The position numbers were made by a program, and so were the translations under genes. This document shows positions 25,050-34,724 of a stretch of DNA of 64,000 nucleotides, one piece after another (the stretch's first letter is position 1; each line of letters starts with the position of its first letter). This DNA comes from Lewinella sp. LCG006 (GTDB lineage Bacteria > Bacteroidota > Bacteroidia > Chitinophagales > Saprospiraceae), in NCBI RefSeq assembly GCF_040784935.1, contig NZ_CP160680.1:4879802-4943801 (forward strand). Direction: 5' to 3'. The notes beneath the pieces were generated by a model. That model ran no database searches. It was given only the letters and a program-made list of their open reading frames with translations, and was not told the origin of the DNA.

Positions 25050-28000
25050 ATGTCCAATACCCAAAACATAGCCCTCGACACCGGCACTTATGACATTATC
25101 CGCGGACGATTGGAGCAGCAGGCCGATGCCTTGCGCCAGCGTTTAGCACAATTAAACGAAGAACGTAAAACGGTTTTTGGGGCCATCGAGACGACTTTGG
25201 TGGCGAATGACCGTATCCATACCGGCAACTACTGTACGGCGCGGGATGTAGTAGCTATTGGCGAGCATTGTATTTTTGGGTACAACGTACATGTGGGCTT
25301 GCGCTCCGGCATTAAGTTGTCGGATGTGTTTAGCGGCTACCGCTTTACGGAACAGCGTTTCAAAGAAGAAGAACTGACCATCCTCAAGGACGAAAAATTT
25401 CTGACGGATTTTCAGAACCTGTACCGCTATTACAAGGATGCTTTCTTCGCGCGGTTTTCTCGCCGGGGGCAGTACCTGTACATGGTGTTTCACCTCAACG
25501 AAGGGACGACGGATTTCAAGACCTTCAAGTGGTTAGTCACCGATGAGGGACTCCGCTACGTGGATAACCGCTCGGATCATGAAGTGAAGTTTCCGGAGCA
25601 GTACGAATTCCGCTGGCGGCTGGCCACCCGTGATGACCAGCGAACTGGGAAACACCCCCACGTATCGATCATGGACCGGGTGTTTGTGGAAACCGTGGGC
25701 GGCGATTTAACCATCAAAGTACAGGACAATACCAATGACGGACGCGGTATTTACGCCGAACCCGTCGAATACCCTGATCAGACCCTCGATGATGCGGAGT
25801 TCTCTTACGCCGATTTGGGCAACCTCATTGCGCTGCGTATTCGCCCTTATCAGGAGAAAGACCGTTATTTCGTTTTCAATGAAAAGATTCAAAAAGTAGA
25901 GCGCGTCGATGCTCTGGCGAAATCGGGTATTCTCTTGCCGGAAAGCCAGGGCTTGATCTTTGCCAACGGTTACTACCTCCAGACGGGCGAACACAAGCTC
26001 TTTGAGCAAGTCACCCAAGGCTTAGTGTTCAAAAAGAGAATCAGCTCCGGTAATGGGGAAGATTACCTCTTTGTGTTTTACGACAACCTGCAGGGGACGT
26101 ATGTGCTCTTGCCTTATAATATTATCAGCCAGTCGGTGACGACCCCGATCATTTGTAATGGCTTTACCCTTTTTCCTGGTGGAGAATTGTGCTATTTCAA
26201 GGCGGAAGAAGAAGCGACCAAGCACCACGTCATGCAGATCTGGCAAACGCCTTTTGTGGCGGATGTGGAGGCAAAGTCGGGCAACCAGGACAATTTCTTA
26301 TTCAAGGTAGGCAACAAGGACATTGTCCGCGCAATGGCCGAGTGCCAGGAAATCCTAACCCTCTGCGGTAAGGAAGACTCTTATGCCAACCTTTATGACG
26401 ACCTGGCAAAGCGGGTGACGGACGTGTTGGATGCTTACTACTGGATTGACGATCCCAAAGTTTTCCAGTTGGCCGAGGGGCTACGTCCTATTCGTGAAAC
26501 GGCCCAGGCGGCGATTGAAGAGTTTGAGAAAAAAGTGCGTACCCAACGGCAAACCAGCGATGCACTGGAGTCGGTGGCCAAGCGCGCTGAGAAGTTGTTT
26601 GACCGCATCCGTCGGGAGCGATTTGACAGCATTGAGCTTTTTGTGGAACAATTGGCGGCCCTGCGTCAGTTGCGAGGTGATATTCTTGGCCTCAGGGAGC
26701 TCCCCTTTACCAATGAAGAACTGATCGTAGAACTCCAGGCAGAAGCTCAAAAAAACAACGAAAAACTGGCGGAAGCGTGTGTAGAATTTCTGCTCCAACC
26801 CGAAGCATTGAAGCCCTACGAAGCGCAGATCAATCAACAGGCTAAGCTCGTTGGTGAGCTGAAAACGGCAAAGGCAGCCAGCGAATTGGAGGGAAGTTTT
26901 GATAAGATCGGTGGACAATTAGAGTTGTTGGTGGAGATGGTCAGTAATTTAAAAATTGCCGATGCAACCCAGACCACCCGGATCATTGATACCATTTCCG
27001 CACTTTTTACCCAGCTCAACCAACACAAGGCCGCCATTAAAAAGCGGGCGCAGCAGTTTCGTACCCAGGAGTCGGCAGCGGAGTTTGGTGCGCAGTTGAA
27101 GCTTTTGGACCAGAGCTTGATCAATTATCTCGACCTCGCAGATACGCCCGCGCGTTGTGATGAGTTTCTGACCAAGTTGATGGTGCAGCTCGAAGAGCTG
27201 GATAGTAAATTCGCGGAAGTGGAAGCCTTTACGCTTGAACTGACCGAGAAGCGGGAGGAGGTCTACGCGGCTTTAGAAAGTAGGAAGAACAGTCTGGTAG
27301 AAGCTCGAAACAACCGGACGACGGCCTTGGCCAAAGCGGCGGAGCGCATTTTTTCTGGTATCCAGAAGCGCACTGAAGCTTTCAAAGAGCTTGCGGACAT
27401 CAATAGCTTTTTCGCGGCAGATTTGATGGTGGATAAAGTACGGGACATCATCCAGCAACTCTACGCGCTGGACGATAGCAATAAGGCTGATCGTATCCAG
27501 ACGCAGTTGAAAACCTTGCAGGAAGATGCGGTACGCGGCTTACGCGATCGCCAGGAATTGTTTGTTGGTGGCGAGAACGTCATCCAACTGGGGCGTCATC
27601 GCTTCTCGGTGAATAGCCAGCCTTTGGAATTGACGGTGGTCAACGAGGGGGATGAGTTGCTGTACCATTTGACGGGTACAAACTTCTATCTACCCATCGA
27701 GGATGAGGTCCTCAATGGCAACAAAACCTATTGGCAGCAACGCCTCATCTCAGAAAACAAGCAAGTGTACCGGGGCGAGTACCTGGCTTTCTCTTTATTG
27801 CCAACAGCATTGGCACAAAAATGGGAGACGGATTACGATGCGATCTTGCCAAAGGTCCAGGAAGCCGCAGCAGGCCGCTACCAGGAAGGCTACACCAAAG
27901 GTATCCACGATGAAGATGCGGCGCGTATCTTGAGCGCGATGTTGACGATGCAAAGCAAGATCGGTTTATTGGCTTTTACGCCCAGTGAGCGGGCGTTGGC

Positions 28001-29909
28001 GCTGGTCTGGTGGATGCAGTTTGCGCAAGCAGATCGGAAGGTAGAACTGGAACAGCAGTTGGAAAGTGCTGGTACCATTCTGAAAGTTTTCCCCAAAACG
28101 AAGGAGTTCACTTACCTGAAAGAAGACTTAGTCACGGAGCTGGAGGCGTTCTTGGCGACCCACAAATTGTTTCCAACCTATTTGACCCAGCGTGCTGCTG
28201 CGTATCTCTTCAGTGAGTTGACGGATGGCGGGACGATTTCGGTGAGCCAAACTGCGGGGCAACTGTGGGAAGATATGCAGGCATTCCTGAAAAAGGAGAA
28301 ATCCCTGACCAAGTTCAAGGAGTCCTTGAAGCTATTGTCGGGTCACCCAAGAGAGCAATTTTTGCTGGCCCGCAAGTGGGCCCACGCCTACCTGGAAATG
28401 CAAGAAAAGGAGGAATTATGGGCATACCAGGAAGAACTGGCGGGGCTGATGCTGTACGGTGAGTTGCTCACCACTACGCTGGTTGATGCACCCTTGTTGG
28501 TGCAGATTGACGGCATGCGTGGTGACCATGCTTTGATTGTCGATGGAAGTTATACCTTGGCCTACCATACGTTTATGGATAAGATGGAGGCTTATGTGAA
28601 CACGTCAGTTCCAGGGTTTACGGCCTTTACCCAGCGCAAGCGGGCCCTGGCGGAAAGCTTCCGAAAGGAAATGCAATTGGAAGAGTTTGAACCCAAAGTG
28701 CTCAGCTCTTTTGTCCGCAACCGCCTGATTGATCAGGTCTACTTGCCGATTTTTGGTGACAACCTGGCCAAGCAAATTGGCGCAGTGGGAGAGCAAACGC
28801 GCACGGATCGGATGGGACTCCTACTCTTGATCTCGCCACCAGGATATGGTAAGACGACCTTGATGGAATACATCGCCAACCGCTTGGGCCTCATCTTCGT
28901 AAAAGTCAATGGCCCGGCGATCGGGCACAATGTCGTTTCGCTGGCCCCCAAAGATGCACCTTCGATGGGTGCTGCCAAAGAGTTGGAAAAACTCAATTTG
29001 GCCTTGGAAATGGGTGATAATATTATGCTCTATGTAGATGATATTCAGCATTGTAATCCCGAATTTCTACAAAAATTTATCTCCCTCTGTGATGCGCAAC
29101 GCAAGATCGAAGGCGTCTATCAGGGTCGATCCAAAACCTACGATCTACGTGGTCGTCGGGTGGCCGTGGTGATGGCCGGGAACCCTTACACAGAGAGCGG
29201 TGACCGCTTTCAGATCCCGGATATGTTGGCCAACCGGGCGGATATTTACAACCTGGGTGATATCATCGGTGATTCCGCGAAAGCGTTTAAGCTCAGTTAC
29301 CTGGAGAACAGCTTGACCTCCAACCCAACCTTGGCTCCTTTGGCCATGAAGGCCCGCCAAGATTTGTACACCATGATCGAGGGCGTGGAAACAGCTCGCC
29401 TCGAAGACCTGCAACTGGAAGGTAGTTACAGTGGGGAAGAATTGAAGTCCTACATCAATGTGCTCACCAAGCTATTGTATGTGCGCGATGTGGTGCTGCG
29501 TGTCAATAAAGCCTACATTCACTCGGCAGGAATGGCGGATGCCTATCGTACCGAACCTGCTTTCAAGTTGCAAGGCTCGTACCGGAATATGAACAAATTG
29601 GCGGAAAAGGTCTCGCCGATTATGAATGACCAGGAATTGAATACCCTACTTGTGGCACACTACGAAGGCGAGGTACAGACCCTGACCTCTGATGCTGAAG
29701 GAAACCTCCTGAAGTTGAAAGAACTGTTAGGTTTACAAACCCCAAAAGAAAAAGCACGTTGGGAGGAAATCAAGCAGACTTTTAATAAAAATAAACTCTT
29801 CGCCAATGCTGATGGTACAGACCGCATGGCGCAGATATTAGCTCAGCTAGATGATTTCAACAGCGGCCTGCGAGGCATCAAAGAGGCTTTGAACGGGGAT
29901 GGTAAATAA
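25050..29909 (+). CDS. Giant coiled-coil AAA ATPase (annotated in relatives as DNA repair ATPase)
   Basis: 1619 residues from ATG 25050 (MSNTQNIALDTGTYDII); the frame opens at 25011 but that part is array 3. The N-terminal 450 residues are beta-rich (DFKTFKWLVTDEGLRYVD, GDLTIKVQDNTNDGRGIY); long helical and coiled-coil stretches fill about 480-850. A C-terminal AAA domain has Walker A PPGYGKTTLMEY with Lys 1268, Walker B MLYVDDIQHC with Asp 1330-1331, and a sensor-like VAVVMAGNPYTESGDRF. No nuclease motif was seen, so the repair label is from database names I remember, not from evidence. It follows the YqiJ/flotillin genes on the same strand. I infer a membrane-linked remodelling ATPase. Confidence 0.8.
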   Translation: MSNTQNIALDTGTYDIIRGRLEQQADALRQRLAQLNEERKTVFGAIETTLVANDRIHTGNYCTARDVVAIGEHCIFGYNVHVGLRSGIKLSDVFSGYRFTEQRFKEEELTILKDEKFLTDFQNLYRYYKDAFFARFSRRGQYLYMVFHLNEGTTDFKTFKWLVTDEGLRYVDNRSDHEVKFPEQYEFRWRLATRDDQRTGKHPHVSIMDRVFVETVGGDLTIKVQDNTNDGRGIYAEPVEYPDQTLDDAEFSYADLGNLIALRIRPYQEKDRYFVFNEKIQKVERVDALAKSGILLPESQGLIFANGYYLQTGEHKLFEQVTQGLVFKKRISSGNGEDYLFVFYDNLQGTYVLLPYNIISQSVTTPIICNGFTLFPGGELCYFKAEEEATKHHVMQIWQTPFVADVEAKSGNQDNFLFKVGNKDIVRAMAECQEILTLCGKEDSYANLYDDLAKRVTDVLDAYYWIDDPKVFQLAEGLRPIRETAQAAIEEFEKKVRTQRQTSDALESVAKRAEKLFDRIRRERFDSIELFVEQLAALRQLRGDILGLRELPFTNEELIVELQAEAQKNNEKLAEACVEFLLQPEALKPYEAQINQQAKLVGELKTAKAASELEGSFDKIGGQLELLVEMVSNLKIADATQTTRIIDTISALFTQLNQHKAAIKKRAQQFRTQESAAEFGAQLKLLDQSLINYLDLADTPARCDEFLTKLMVQLEELDSKFAEVEAFTLELTEKREEVYAALESRKNSLVEARNNRTTALAKAAERIFSGIQKRTEAFKELADINSFFAADLMVDKVRDIIQQLYALDDSNKADRIQTQLKTLQEDAVRGLRDRQELFVGGENVIQLGRHRFSVNSQPLELTVVNEGDELLYHLTGTNFYLPIEDEVLNGNKTYWQQRLISENKQVYRGEYLAFSLLPTALAQKWETDYDAILPKVQEAAAGRYQEGYTKGIHDEDAARILSAMLTMQSKIGLLAFTPSERALALVWWMQFAQADRKVELEQQLESAGTILKVFPKTKEFTYLKEDLVTELEAFLATHKLFPTYLTQRAAAYLFSELTDGGTISVSQTAGQLWEDMQAFLKKEKSLTKFKESLKLLSGHPREQFLLARKWAHAYLEMQEKEELWAYQEELAGLMLYGELLTTTLVDAPLLVQIDGMRGDHALIVDGSYTLAYHTFMDKMEAYVNTSVPGFTAFTQRKRALAESFRKEMQLEEFEPKVLSSFVRNRLIDQVYLPIFGDNLAKQIGAVGEQTRTDRMGLLLLISPPGYGKTTLMEYIANRLGLIFVKVNGPAIGHNVVSLAPKDAPSMGAAKELEKLNLALEMGDNIMLYVDDIQHCNPEFLQKFISLCDAQRKIEGVYQGRSKTYDLRGRRVAVVMAGNPYTESGDRFQIPDMLANRADIYNLGDIIGDSAKAFKLSYLENSLTSNPTLAPLAMKARQDLYTMIEGVETARLEDLQLEGSYSGEELKSYINVLTKLLYVRDVVLRVNKAYIHSAGMADAYRTEPAFKLQGSYRNMNKLAEKVSPIMNDQELNTLLVAHYEGEVQTLTSDAEGNLLKLKELLGLQTPKEKARWEEIKQTFNKNKLFANADGTDRMAQILAQLDDFNSGLRGIKEALNGDGK

Positions 29910-30121
29910 GGTGAGGTTTAGTTTTTTGTATTTTTGAAAGCGAGAATTGCCATTGTAAACCTCACTGTATTAGGTACTTAGTGTAGGGTATAGGGATTTG
30001 AGAACCCTGAATTCGACATTGTACCAAGTACCATTTACCTGGTTCAAAAAAACACCCCTCAGGTGTCTTTGGTGGTTCAAAACCAGAAATACCCTAACTT
30101 AGCGGAGCATATAACCAGTAA

Positions 30122-31216
30122 ATGAATCCACAACTCGCACAAACCAGTAGTTTTCGTTCCCGTTCCTGGCGACTGATTTTGCGGGTCGCCGTCTTTTGGT
30201 ACTTTGTCGCTTTGGCCAAGACCATTTATGATTATTACCTGCTAAAAAACAACAACGGAGAAGTTTTTGAATTCATCAATTGGCTGATTGGCAGTTGGGT
30301 AGCCTGTACGATTGGATTGTTATTATTAGGTCCGTTTATCGTCTACCTTTTATATCGTACCCTGAGGGCTGCACCTTATTGGAAGGTGCTGAGCTACCTG
30401 TTAGGAGGCTTTACCTTGATAGCTTTAGTTGCGGATATGGTGGCGATGCCGGTGATTTATGCATTGGACAATAAGGTGGCCGTTTATGGAAAAGAAAGCC
30501 TGGCCTACGCTTTTGGTTATTTACAGACCCCCAATTTTTTGGCTGTTTACTTCTTTTGGTTACTGGTAACGGTCTTAACGGTCATCGTTATTTTGGTCAA
30601 TGAAAAGTATGGCCCGGGTATGTTTGGGAAGTTACTAATGGGGCAGTATTATAGCCCAAAGCGAGAGGAACGGGTCTTCATGTTTTTGGATATGAAATCT
30701 TCCACGTCGATCGCAGAGCAAATAGGGGAGGAGGATTACTTTAACCTCCTGAAAGACTGTTTTGCGGATATGACCGGCCCCATTCTCGATAACTCTGGAG
30801 AAATCTATCAATACGTCGGTGATGAGATCATCGTCTGCTGGCCCATGAAAGTAGGGGTAGAACAGGCGCGTTGTGTGAGGACTTTCTTTGGTATAAAACT
30901 CCAGCTACAACGCCGGGCAGCTTATTACCAGGAAACTTACGGGGTGGTCCCTTCCTTCAAGGCGGGCTTCCACTTTGGGCAAGTGATGGCCGGAGAGATA
31001 GGCATCATCAAACGCGATATCACCTACTCTGGGGATGTACTCAATACCGCCGCTCGCATCCAATCGAAATGCAATGACCTTGGGGTTGATCACCTGATCT
31101 CAGGCCCGCTCTGGGATAAGATCGCCGATGAATTCCCCCAGGGTGGGGAACAGGTGTCGGATCAGATAGAATTGAGGGGAAGGCAGGAGCGGATTGATTT
31201 GTATCGGGCGCTTTGA
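30122..31216 (+). CDS. Membrane-anchored class III adenylate/guanylate cyclase
   Basis: 364 residues. Four membrane segments lie in residues 15-165 (VAVFWYFVALAKTIYDYY, WVACTIGLLLLGPFIVYLLY, YLLGGFTLIALVADMVAM, VYFFWLLVTVLTVIVILV). The catalytic domain starts near 180 with MFLDMKSSTSIAEQIG (metal-binding Asp 190), then GEIYQYVGDEIIVCW (Asp 234), and DITYSGDVLNTAARIQSKC carries the Asn and Arg of the transition-state site. All key residues are present, so it should make a cyclic nucleotide from ATP or GTP; the base preference is not clear. It follows the giant ATPase gene by about 210 bp on the same strand. Confidence 0.9.
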   Translation: MNPQLAQTSSFRSRSWRLILRVAVFWYFVALAKTIYDYYLLKNNNGEVFEFINWLIGSWVACTIGLLLLGPFIVYLLYRTLRAAPYWKVLSYLLGGFTLIALVADMVAMPVIYALDNKVAVYGKESLAYAFGYLQTPNFLAVYFFWLLVTVLTVIVILVNEKYGPGMFGKLLMGQYYSPKREERVFMFLDMKSSTSIAEQIGEEDYFNLLKDCFADMTGPILDNSGEIYQYVGDEIIVCWPMKVGVEQARCVRTFFGIKLQLQRRAAYYQETYGVVPSFKAGFHFGQVMAGEIGIIKRDITYSGDVLNTAARIQSKCNDLGVDHLISGPLWDKIADEFPQGGEQVSDQIELRGRQERIDLYRAL

Positions 31217-31238
31217 GGAAAACTCAACACTAACTCAA

Positions 31239-31853
31239 ATGATTAAACAATATTCGGTTTTGACATGCCTAGCTATTTCAGTAGTCTTGATCGTAATCGC
31301 CACTTTGGTTTATCCTGGAGGCTCGTTGTTGGACGAAAACGCTGTAGGGTTTGATTGGTCAGAGAATTTTATTAGTAACTTGTTTGAAGTAAAGGCGGTA
31401 AATGGTTTGGAGAACACGGCCAGAATTTGGGCACTTGTAGGAATATTCTTTCACTCCATTGGTTATGGCCTCTTTTTTATCAGTATGTCAAAAAAGATGC
31501 CGCTCAGGCAAGCTACTACTGTCTTGAAACTTATTGGGGTAGTCAATATCTTTTTTACTTTCTTAATTGCCACCCCTCTGCACGACATCATGGTAACGAT
31601 ATCGAGTACTTTGTTCCTGATAGGTATGTTTTATATTACGGTATTCATCCTAAAGACCAAGCTCCATTTGTTCAAAATCGCCTGCATTATTTGCTTGTTG
31701 ATTTTTTACTATACCTTGTACTTGTATGGTTCCGGAACTTGGGAGTCACTAGCCATCATGCAGAAAGTAACTTTTATCAGTTCCATGTTACTGGTTTTAG
31801 GACTGGAATATTTCACCAAACGGGAAGACTTTGAAGCTGACGCCCAAAAATAA
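31239..31853 (+). CDS. Six-span membrane protein, DUF998-like
   Basis: 204 residues from ATG 31239 (MIKQYSVLTCLAISVVLIVI); the frame opens earlier inside the cyclase gene. About six membrane segments are visible. The YPGGSLLD and NFISNLFE motifs after the first segment recall DUF998 proteins (YPGG and an S-D-LG-like motif), whose role is unknown. It begins 22 bp after the cyclase stop and ends 5 bp before the esterase gene, so the three genes are probably one operon. Confidence 0.7.
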   Translation: MIKQYSVLTCLAISVVLIVIATLVYPGGSLLDENAVGFDWSENFISNLFEVKAVNGLENTARIWALVGIFFHSIGYGLFFISMSKKMPLRQATTVLKLIGVVNIFFTFLIATPLHDIMVTISSTLFLIGMFYITVFILKTKLHLFKIACIICLLIFYYTLYLYGSGTWESLAIMQKVTFISSMLLVLGLEYFTKREDFEADAQK

Positions 31854-31858
31854 AACCC

Positions 31859-32800
31859 ATGACCTTACCACTCCGAATACTCCTCTTCTACGTCAATCAT
31901 TTCAAGCCGAAGCTGGATTTGAGCCGGGTTTCGCCAGCGAAAATGCGGGTGATGAATCGCAAAGAGCTGCAAAAAATCGGGCCGCTTATTGACGGTGCAC
32001 CCTGTGCGATGAAGGTGGTTGTAGAGGCTGAATTCACGGCCAGAGATGGTACCAGTATTGGCTATCGCTACTATGAACCCTTGGAAATGGGTGAGGAAGG
32101 AAAGTCCATCCTCTTTTTTCATGGTGGTGGTTTTGTGACGCGTGACCTGGACTCGCACGACAAAGCTTGCCGCCGGCTGGCCCAGGAGAACCGGATGCCC
32201 GTGTTTTCGGTGGCCTACCGACTGGCACCCGAATACAAGTTTCCGGTGCCAGTGCACGACTGCTACGATGCCTTCGAGTGGTTGGTGGATACTGCTGCTG
32301 ATCGTGGCCTGGACCCCGAGCGGATCACGGTAATGGGAGATAGTGCTGGTGGCAACCTGGCTACGGTGGTGTGCCTAATCAGCCAGCAAGAAGCCAAAAT
32401 TATGCCCTGGCGGCAGGTGTTGATTTACCCGACGGTAGATGCCAGACTCAGTTTTCCCTCGATTGATAGCCTGGGCAAAGGGTATTTTTTGACGCGCGAA
32501 TTGATGGAATGGTTCGTCGCGCATTACCAAGACAGCAAGGAGGATATTCTGAACCCACTGATGTCGCCCTTGCTGGCGGAGGATGTGAGTGGCTTGCCTC
32601 CTGCTTACGTCTGCACGGCGGATTTGGATCCCCTACGGGATGAAGGGATGGCTTACGCCGAAAAGTTGGCAGCTGCGGGTGTAGAAGTTGAATTTCAGAA
32701 CTTCCACGGAGTAGTGCACGGCTTTTTGAACTTTCGTCGCTTGTGTAAGCGCCAGAATAGTGCTATGCACGCGGCGATTGCTGCCTTTTTAGTGCACTAA
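31859..32800 (+). CDS. Alpha/beta hydrolase, HSL-type carboxylesterase
   Basis: 313 residues, no signal peptide. Family motifs: oxyanion-hole FFHGGGF (88-92), nucleophile elbow VMGDSAGGN with Ser 162, LDPLRDEG with Asp 257, and VVHGFLNF with His 287. This is a complete catalytic triad of the hormone-sensitive-lipase/Aes type. It hydrolyses short-chain esters or related small substrates in the cytoplasm; the true substrate is unknown. It lies 5 bp after the DUF998-like gene. Downstream are a tandem repeat and an IS element. Confidence 0.9.
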   Translation: MTLPLRILLFYVNHFKPKLDLSRVSPAKMRVMNRKELQKIGPLIDGAPCAMKVVVEAEFTARDGTSIGYRYYEPLEMGEEGKSILFFHGGGFVTRDLDSHDKACRRLAQENRMPVFSVAYRLAPEYKFPVPVHDCYDAFEWLVDTAADRGLDPERITVMGDSAGGNLATVVCLISQQEAKIMPWRQVLIYPTVDARLSFPSIDSLGKGYFLTRELMEWFVAHYQDSKEDILNPLMSPLLAEDVSGLPPAYVCTADLDPLRDEGMAYAEKLAAAGVEVEFQNFHGVVHGFLNFRRLCKRQNSAMHAAIAAFLVH

Positions 32801-32891
32801 GGTTCTGAGTGGGCCTCTTTTTTAGCCACGAAGACACTAAAACACGGAATGGTACGGAGTTTTTTTGCCAAGAAGGCACTAGCGGGAGATG

Positions 32892-32933
32892 GTTGTTTGT
32901 TGATAGTTGTTTGTTGATGGTTGTTTGTTGAGA
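32892..32933. repeat. Three tandem 14-bp repeats at the edge of the IS element
   Basis: Units GTTGTTTGTTGATA, GTTGTTTGTTGATG and GTTGTTTGTTGAGA run head to tail, 4 bp before the left end of the IS3-family element. They lie in the 3' region of the esterase gene. Confidence 0.8.
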
Positions 32934-32981
32934 CCCCTGACCTTCCCTAAATAACGTTGACAGGTTTATCAATCATTCTAC

Positions 32982-34004
32982 TTAAAAGCTAAGTGCTAGT
33001 TGTCCATCTTCTTTTGGCAAACCAAGCTTAACAAATGCGGGCAGAATCTGACTTGTCCCATCAAAAGCTCCGCTACTGGGATAAGTCAGATTCTGAGCCG
33101 CCATTGGCTGGTATTCCAACTCTTTTGCTTCGCCGTCTCGTATCAACAACGATGGTGGTCTTTGCCCCTTACTCTCCTCAAGATAACATTCAAATCCCAA
33201 AGGTGCAATTCGCAGCGGTAACTGACTATGGTGACGCACTTTGTTGTAGTTCTCTACAGCCCTCTTCACGTACCTTCTCAGTGCTCTATAATCTCTGATT
33301 GGCCAGTGCTCAAGGTATTCATTCTTGATCACATCATTGAGCTTCTCTGCGTACGCATTGTCCAATGCTGTAATGCACATGCTAGAGCTGATTCCTCGTG
33401 ACCTCAATACTTCTATAAAGTCATTGCTGCGATACTGGGAGCCCCCGTCACTGTGGAAGATCAGTTCACTCAAATCCATACCACGACGCAACCGCAAGGC
33501 CATTTTCAGTGCCTCTATGTTTGCTCTAGCTCGGAGGTTATCACTTACGCTATAGCCCACTATAAGCCGGGAATACACATCTATGATAAACGTCAGATAG
33601 TAATACTTGTCCTCTAGGCGATAGTAAGTCGTATCCGATTGCCAAACTCGGTTTAAACCTATGATAGTAAGCAACTTAACTAAATTAGGATACCGTAAAC
33701 CACCACTCTTCGTAGTTCTAACATAGCTCCTTTTTCGTTCCAGCGAATGACCCAATAGAGTCATCTCTCGAATAAATGCATCGCGACCTAGTCCTTCTGG
33801 CTGGATCATATAGTAGGCCTTTTCAAGACCCAAACCTCCGTGATCTGCACGGTGTGTCAACAGCATTGCTTCCGCTGAATACACCCCGTCCTGATAATCC
33901 GCTCGCCGACGTAAATATTGCGACAGCGATTGACGCGAAGTACCTAGTGCAGCATATACTTGTTCATTACTTGGACTCTTCATTTCTGATCTGTATTTCG
34001 ACAA
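32982..34004 (-). CDS. IS3-family transposase OrfB (DDE integrase domain)
   Basis: 340 residues as an open frame, but it has no ATG near its beginning; the frame continues upstream through KWFYDSLVRLL to the A9G run at about 34033-34042, so the natural product is an OrfAB fusion made by -1 frameshifting. The HTH_21-like part (YYMIQPEGLGRDAFIREM) is followed by the integrase core: WQSDTTYY, LIFHSDGGSQYRS and NAYAEKLNDVIKNEYLEHW give D, D and E with normal spacing. It cuts and joins the ends of its own element. Confidence 0.92.
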   Translation of the reverse strand: MSKYRSEMKSPSNEQVYAALGTSRQSLSQYLRRRADYQDGVYSAEAMLLTHRADHGGLGLEKAYYMIQPEGLGRDAFIREMTLLGHSLERKRSYVRTTKSGGLRYPNLVKLLTIIGLNRVWQSDTTYYRLEDKYYYLTFIIDVYSRLIVGYSVSDNLRARANIEALKMALRLRRGMDLSELIFHSDGGSQYRSNDFIEVLRSRGISSSMCITALDNAYAEKLNDVIKNEYLEHWPIRDYRALRRYVKRAVENYNKVRHHSQLPLRIAPLGFECYLEESKGQRPPSLLIRDGEAKELEYQPMAAQNLTYPSSGAFDGTSQILPAFVKLGLPKEDGQLALSF

Positions 34005-34387
34005 GAGCCGGACAAGGGAGTCGTAAAACCACTTTTTTTTTCAACATCTATTCCTGCTTCACGAAGCTCCTCTATAAAGCTCTCATAGTAGTCCAATTTA
34101 ATTTGTTTTTGACCTAGAGAACGTTCTAGTTCAGCCACCCGCTTTTCCAGCAATTTAACCTTCTCCGTCTGGGAATTTGGTACTTCCACTATTATCGCTT
34201 TTTGTTGATCGTACGCGCTGTACTTACTTATCCAGCGGTACAGAATATTTACATGGATACTGTATAAACGACCCATCTGGGCCACGCTAAAGGTACCTTC
34301 TTCGTAGTCCTTAACTCGCGCTTTTTTAAAGGTTTCACTGTAATTACGACGCCTTTTGGGCCGATTAACCTTATTCGTTGACTTCAT
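33980..34387 (-). CDS. IS3-family OrfA (HTH transposase subunit)
   Basis: 135 residues. The basic N-terminus (RPKRRRNYSETFKKARVKDY) and HTH (GTFSVAQMGRLYSIHVNILYRW split across residues 34-55) bind the element ends, and a leucine-zipper-like helix follows (VKLLEKRVAELERSLGQKQI). Near the end the codons GAA AAA AAA AGT form a slippery run; a -1 shift there enters the orfB frame without a stop. It overlaps orfB by 25 bp. Confidence 0.9.
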   Translation of the reverse strand: MKSTNKVNRPKRRRNYSETFKKARVKDYEEGTFSVAQMGRLYSIHVNILYRWISKYSAYDQQKAIIVEVPNSQTEKVKLLEKRVAELERSLGQKQIKLDYYESFIEELREAGIDVEKKSGFTTPLSGSCRNTDQK

Positions 34388-34432
34388 TTTTAACTAAATT
34401 TGTTGTCAACGTATTTCAGGGATAGTCACCCC

Positions 34433-34489
34433 AACCCTTACACTTTTACACTCTTACACTTTTCCAACCCTACACCCTTACACTTTTCC
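34433..34489. repeat. CCTTACACTTTTACAC-type low-complexity tract
   Basis: Directly outside the right end of the IS element are repeated words CCCTTACAC, TTTTACAC and TCTTACAC, as at 20484-20658 and 36606-36668. The remaining stretch to 34724 shows no gene beyond antisense shadows. Confidence 0.6.
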
Positions 34490-34724
34490 TTAACAGCCTC
34501 ATTTCAGCCAGCGATAGGAGCGGTATGCGCGGAGCTTTGGCGAGCACATAGGAGCGGATAGCGCGGTGCCGCCCTGGGAAGGTATTCATTCAAGCGATAG
34601 GCAGGAAGGGCGGCAGGCTGCCAAAAAAAACGTATAAATAATCCCCTTGCAGCGCAGGTGCTACTTGACATGGTGTCACATTTGAAGATGAAAATCCTAG
34701 CACCCCGCACCCCACCGCACCCCT

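Larger units (their letters stand above)
32938..34428 (-). mobile_element. Complete IS3-family (IS150-like) insertion sequence, 1491 bp
   Basis: Ends are imperfect inverted repeats: left TGACCTTCCCTAAATAACGT, right (complement) TGACTATCCCTGAAATACGT, with GTTGACA shared further in. CCCC lies directly outside both ends (32934-32937 and 34429-34432) and could be a target duplication, though the tract is low-complexity. It carries orfA and orfB with an overlap and an A9G run suited to frameshifting. All parts look intact, so it may be active. Confidence 0.88.
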
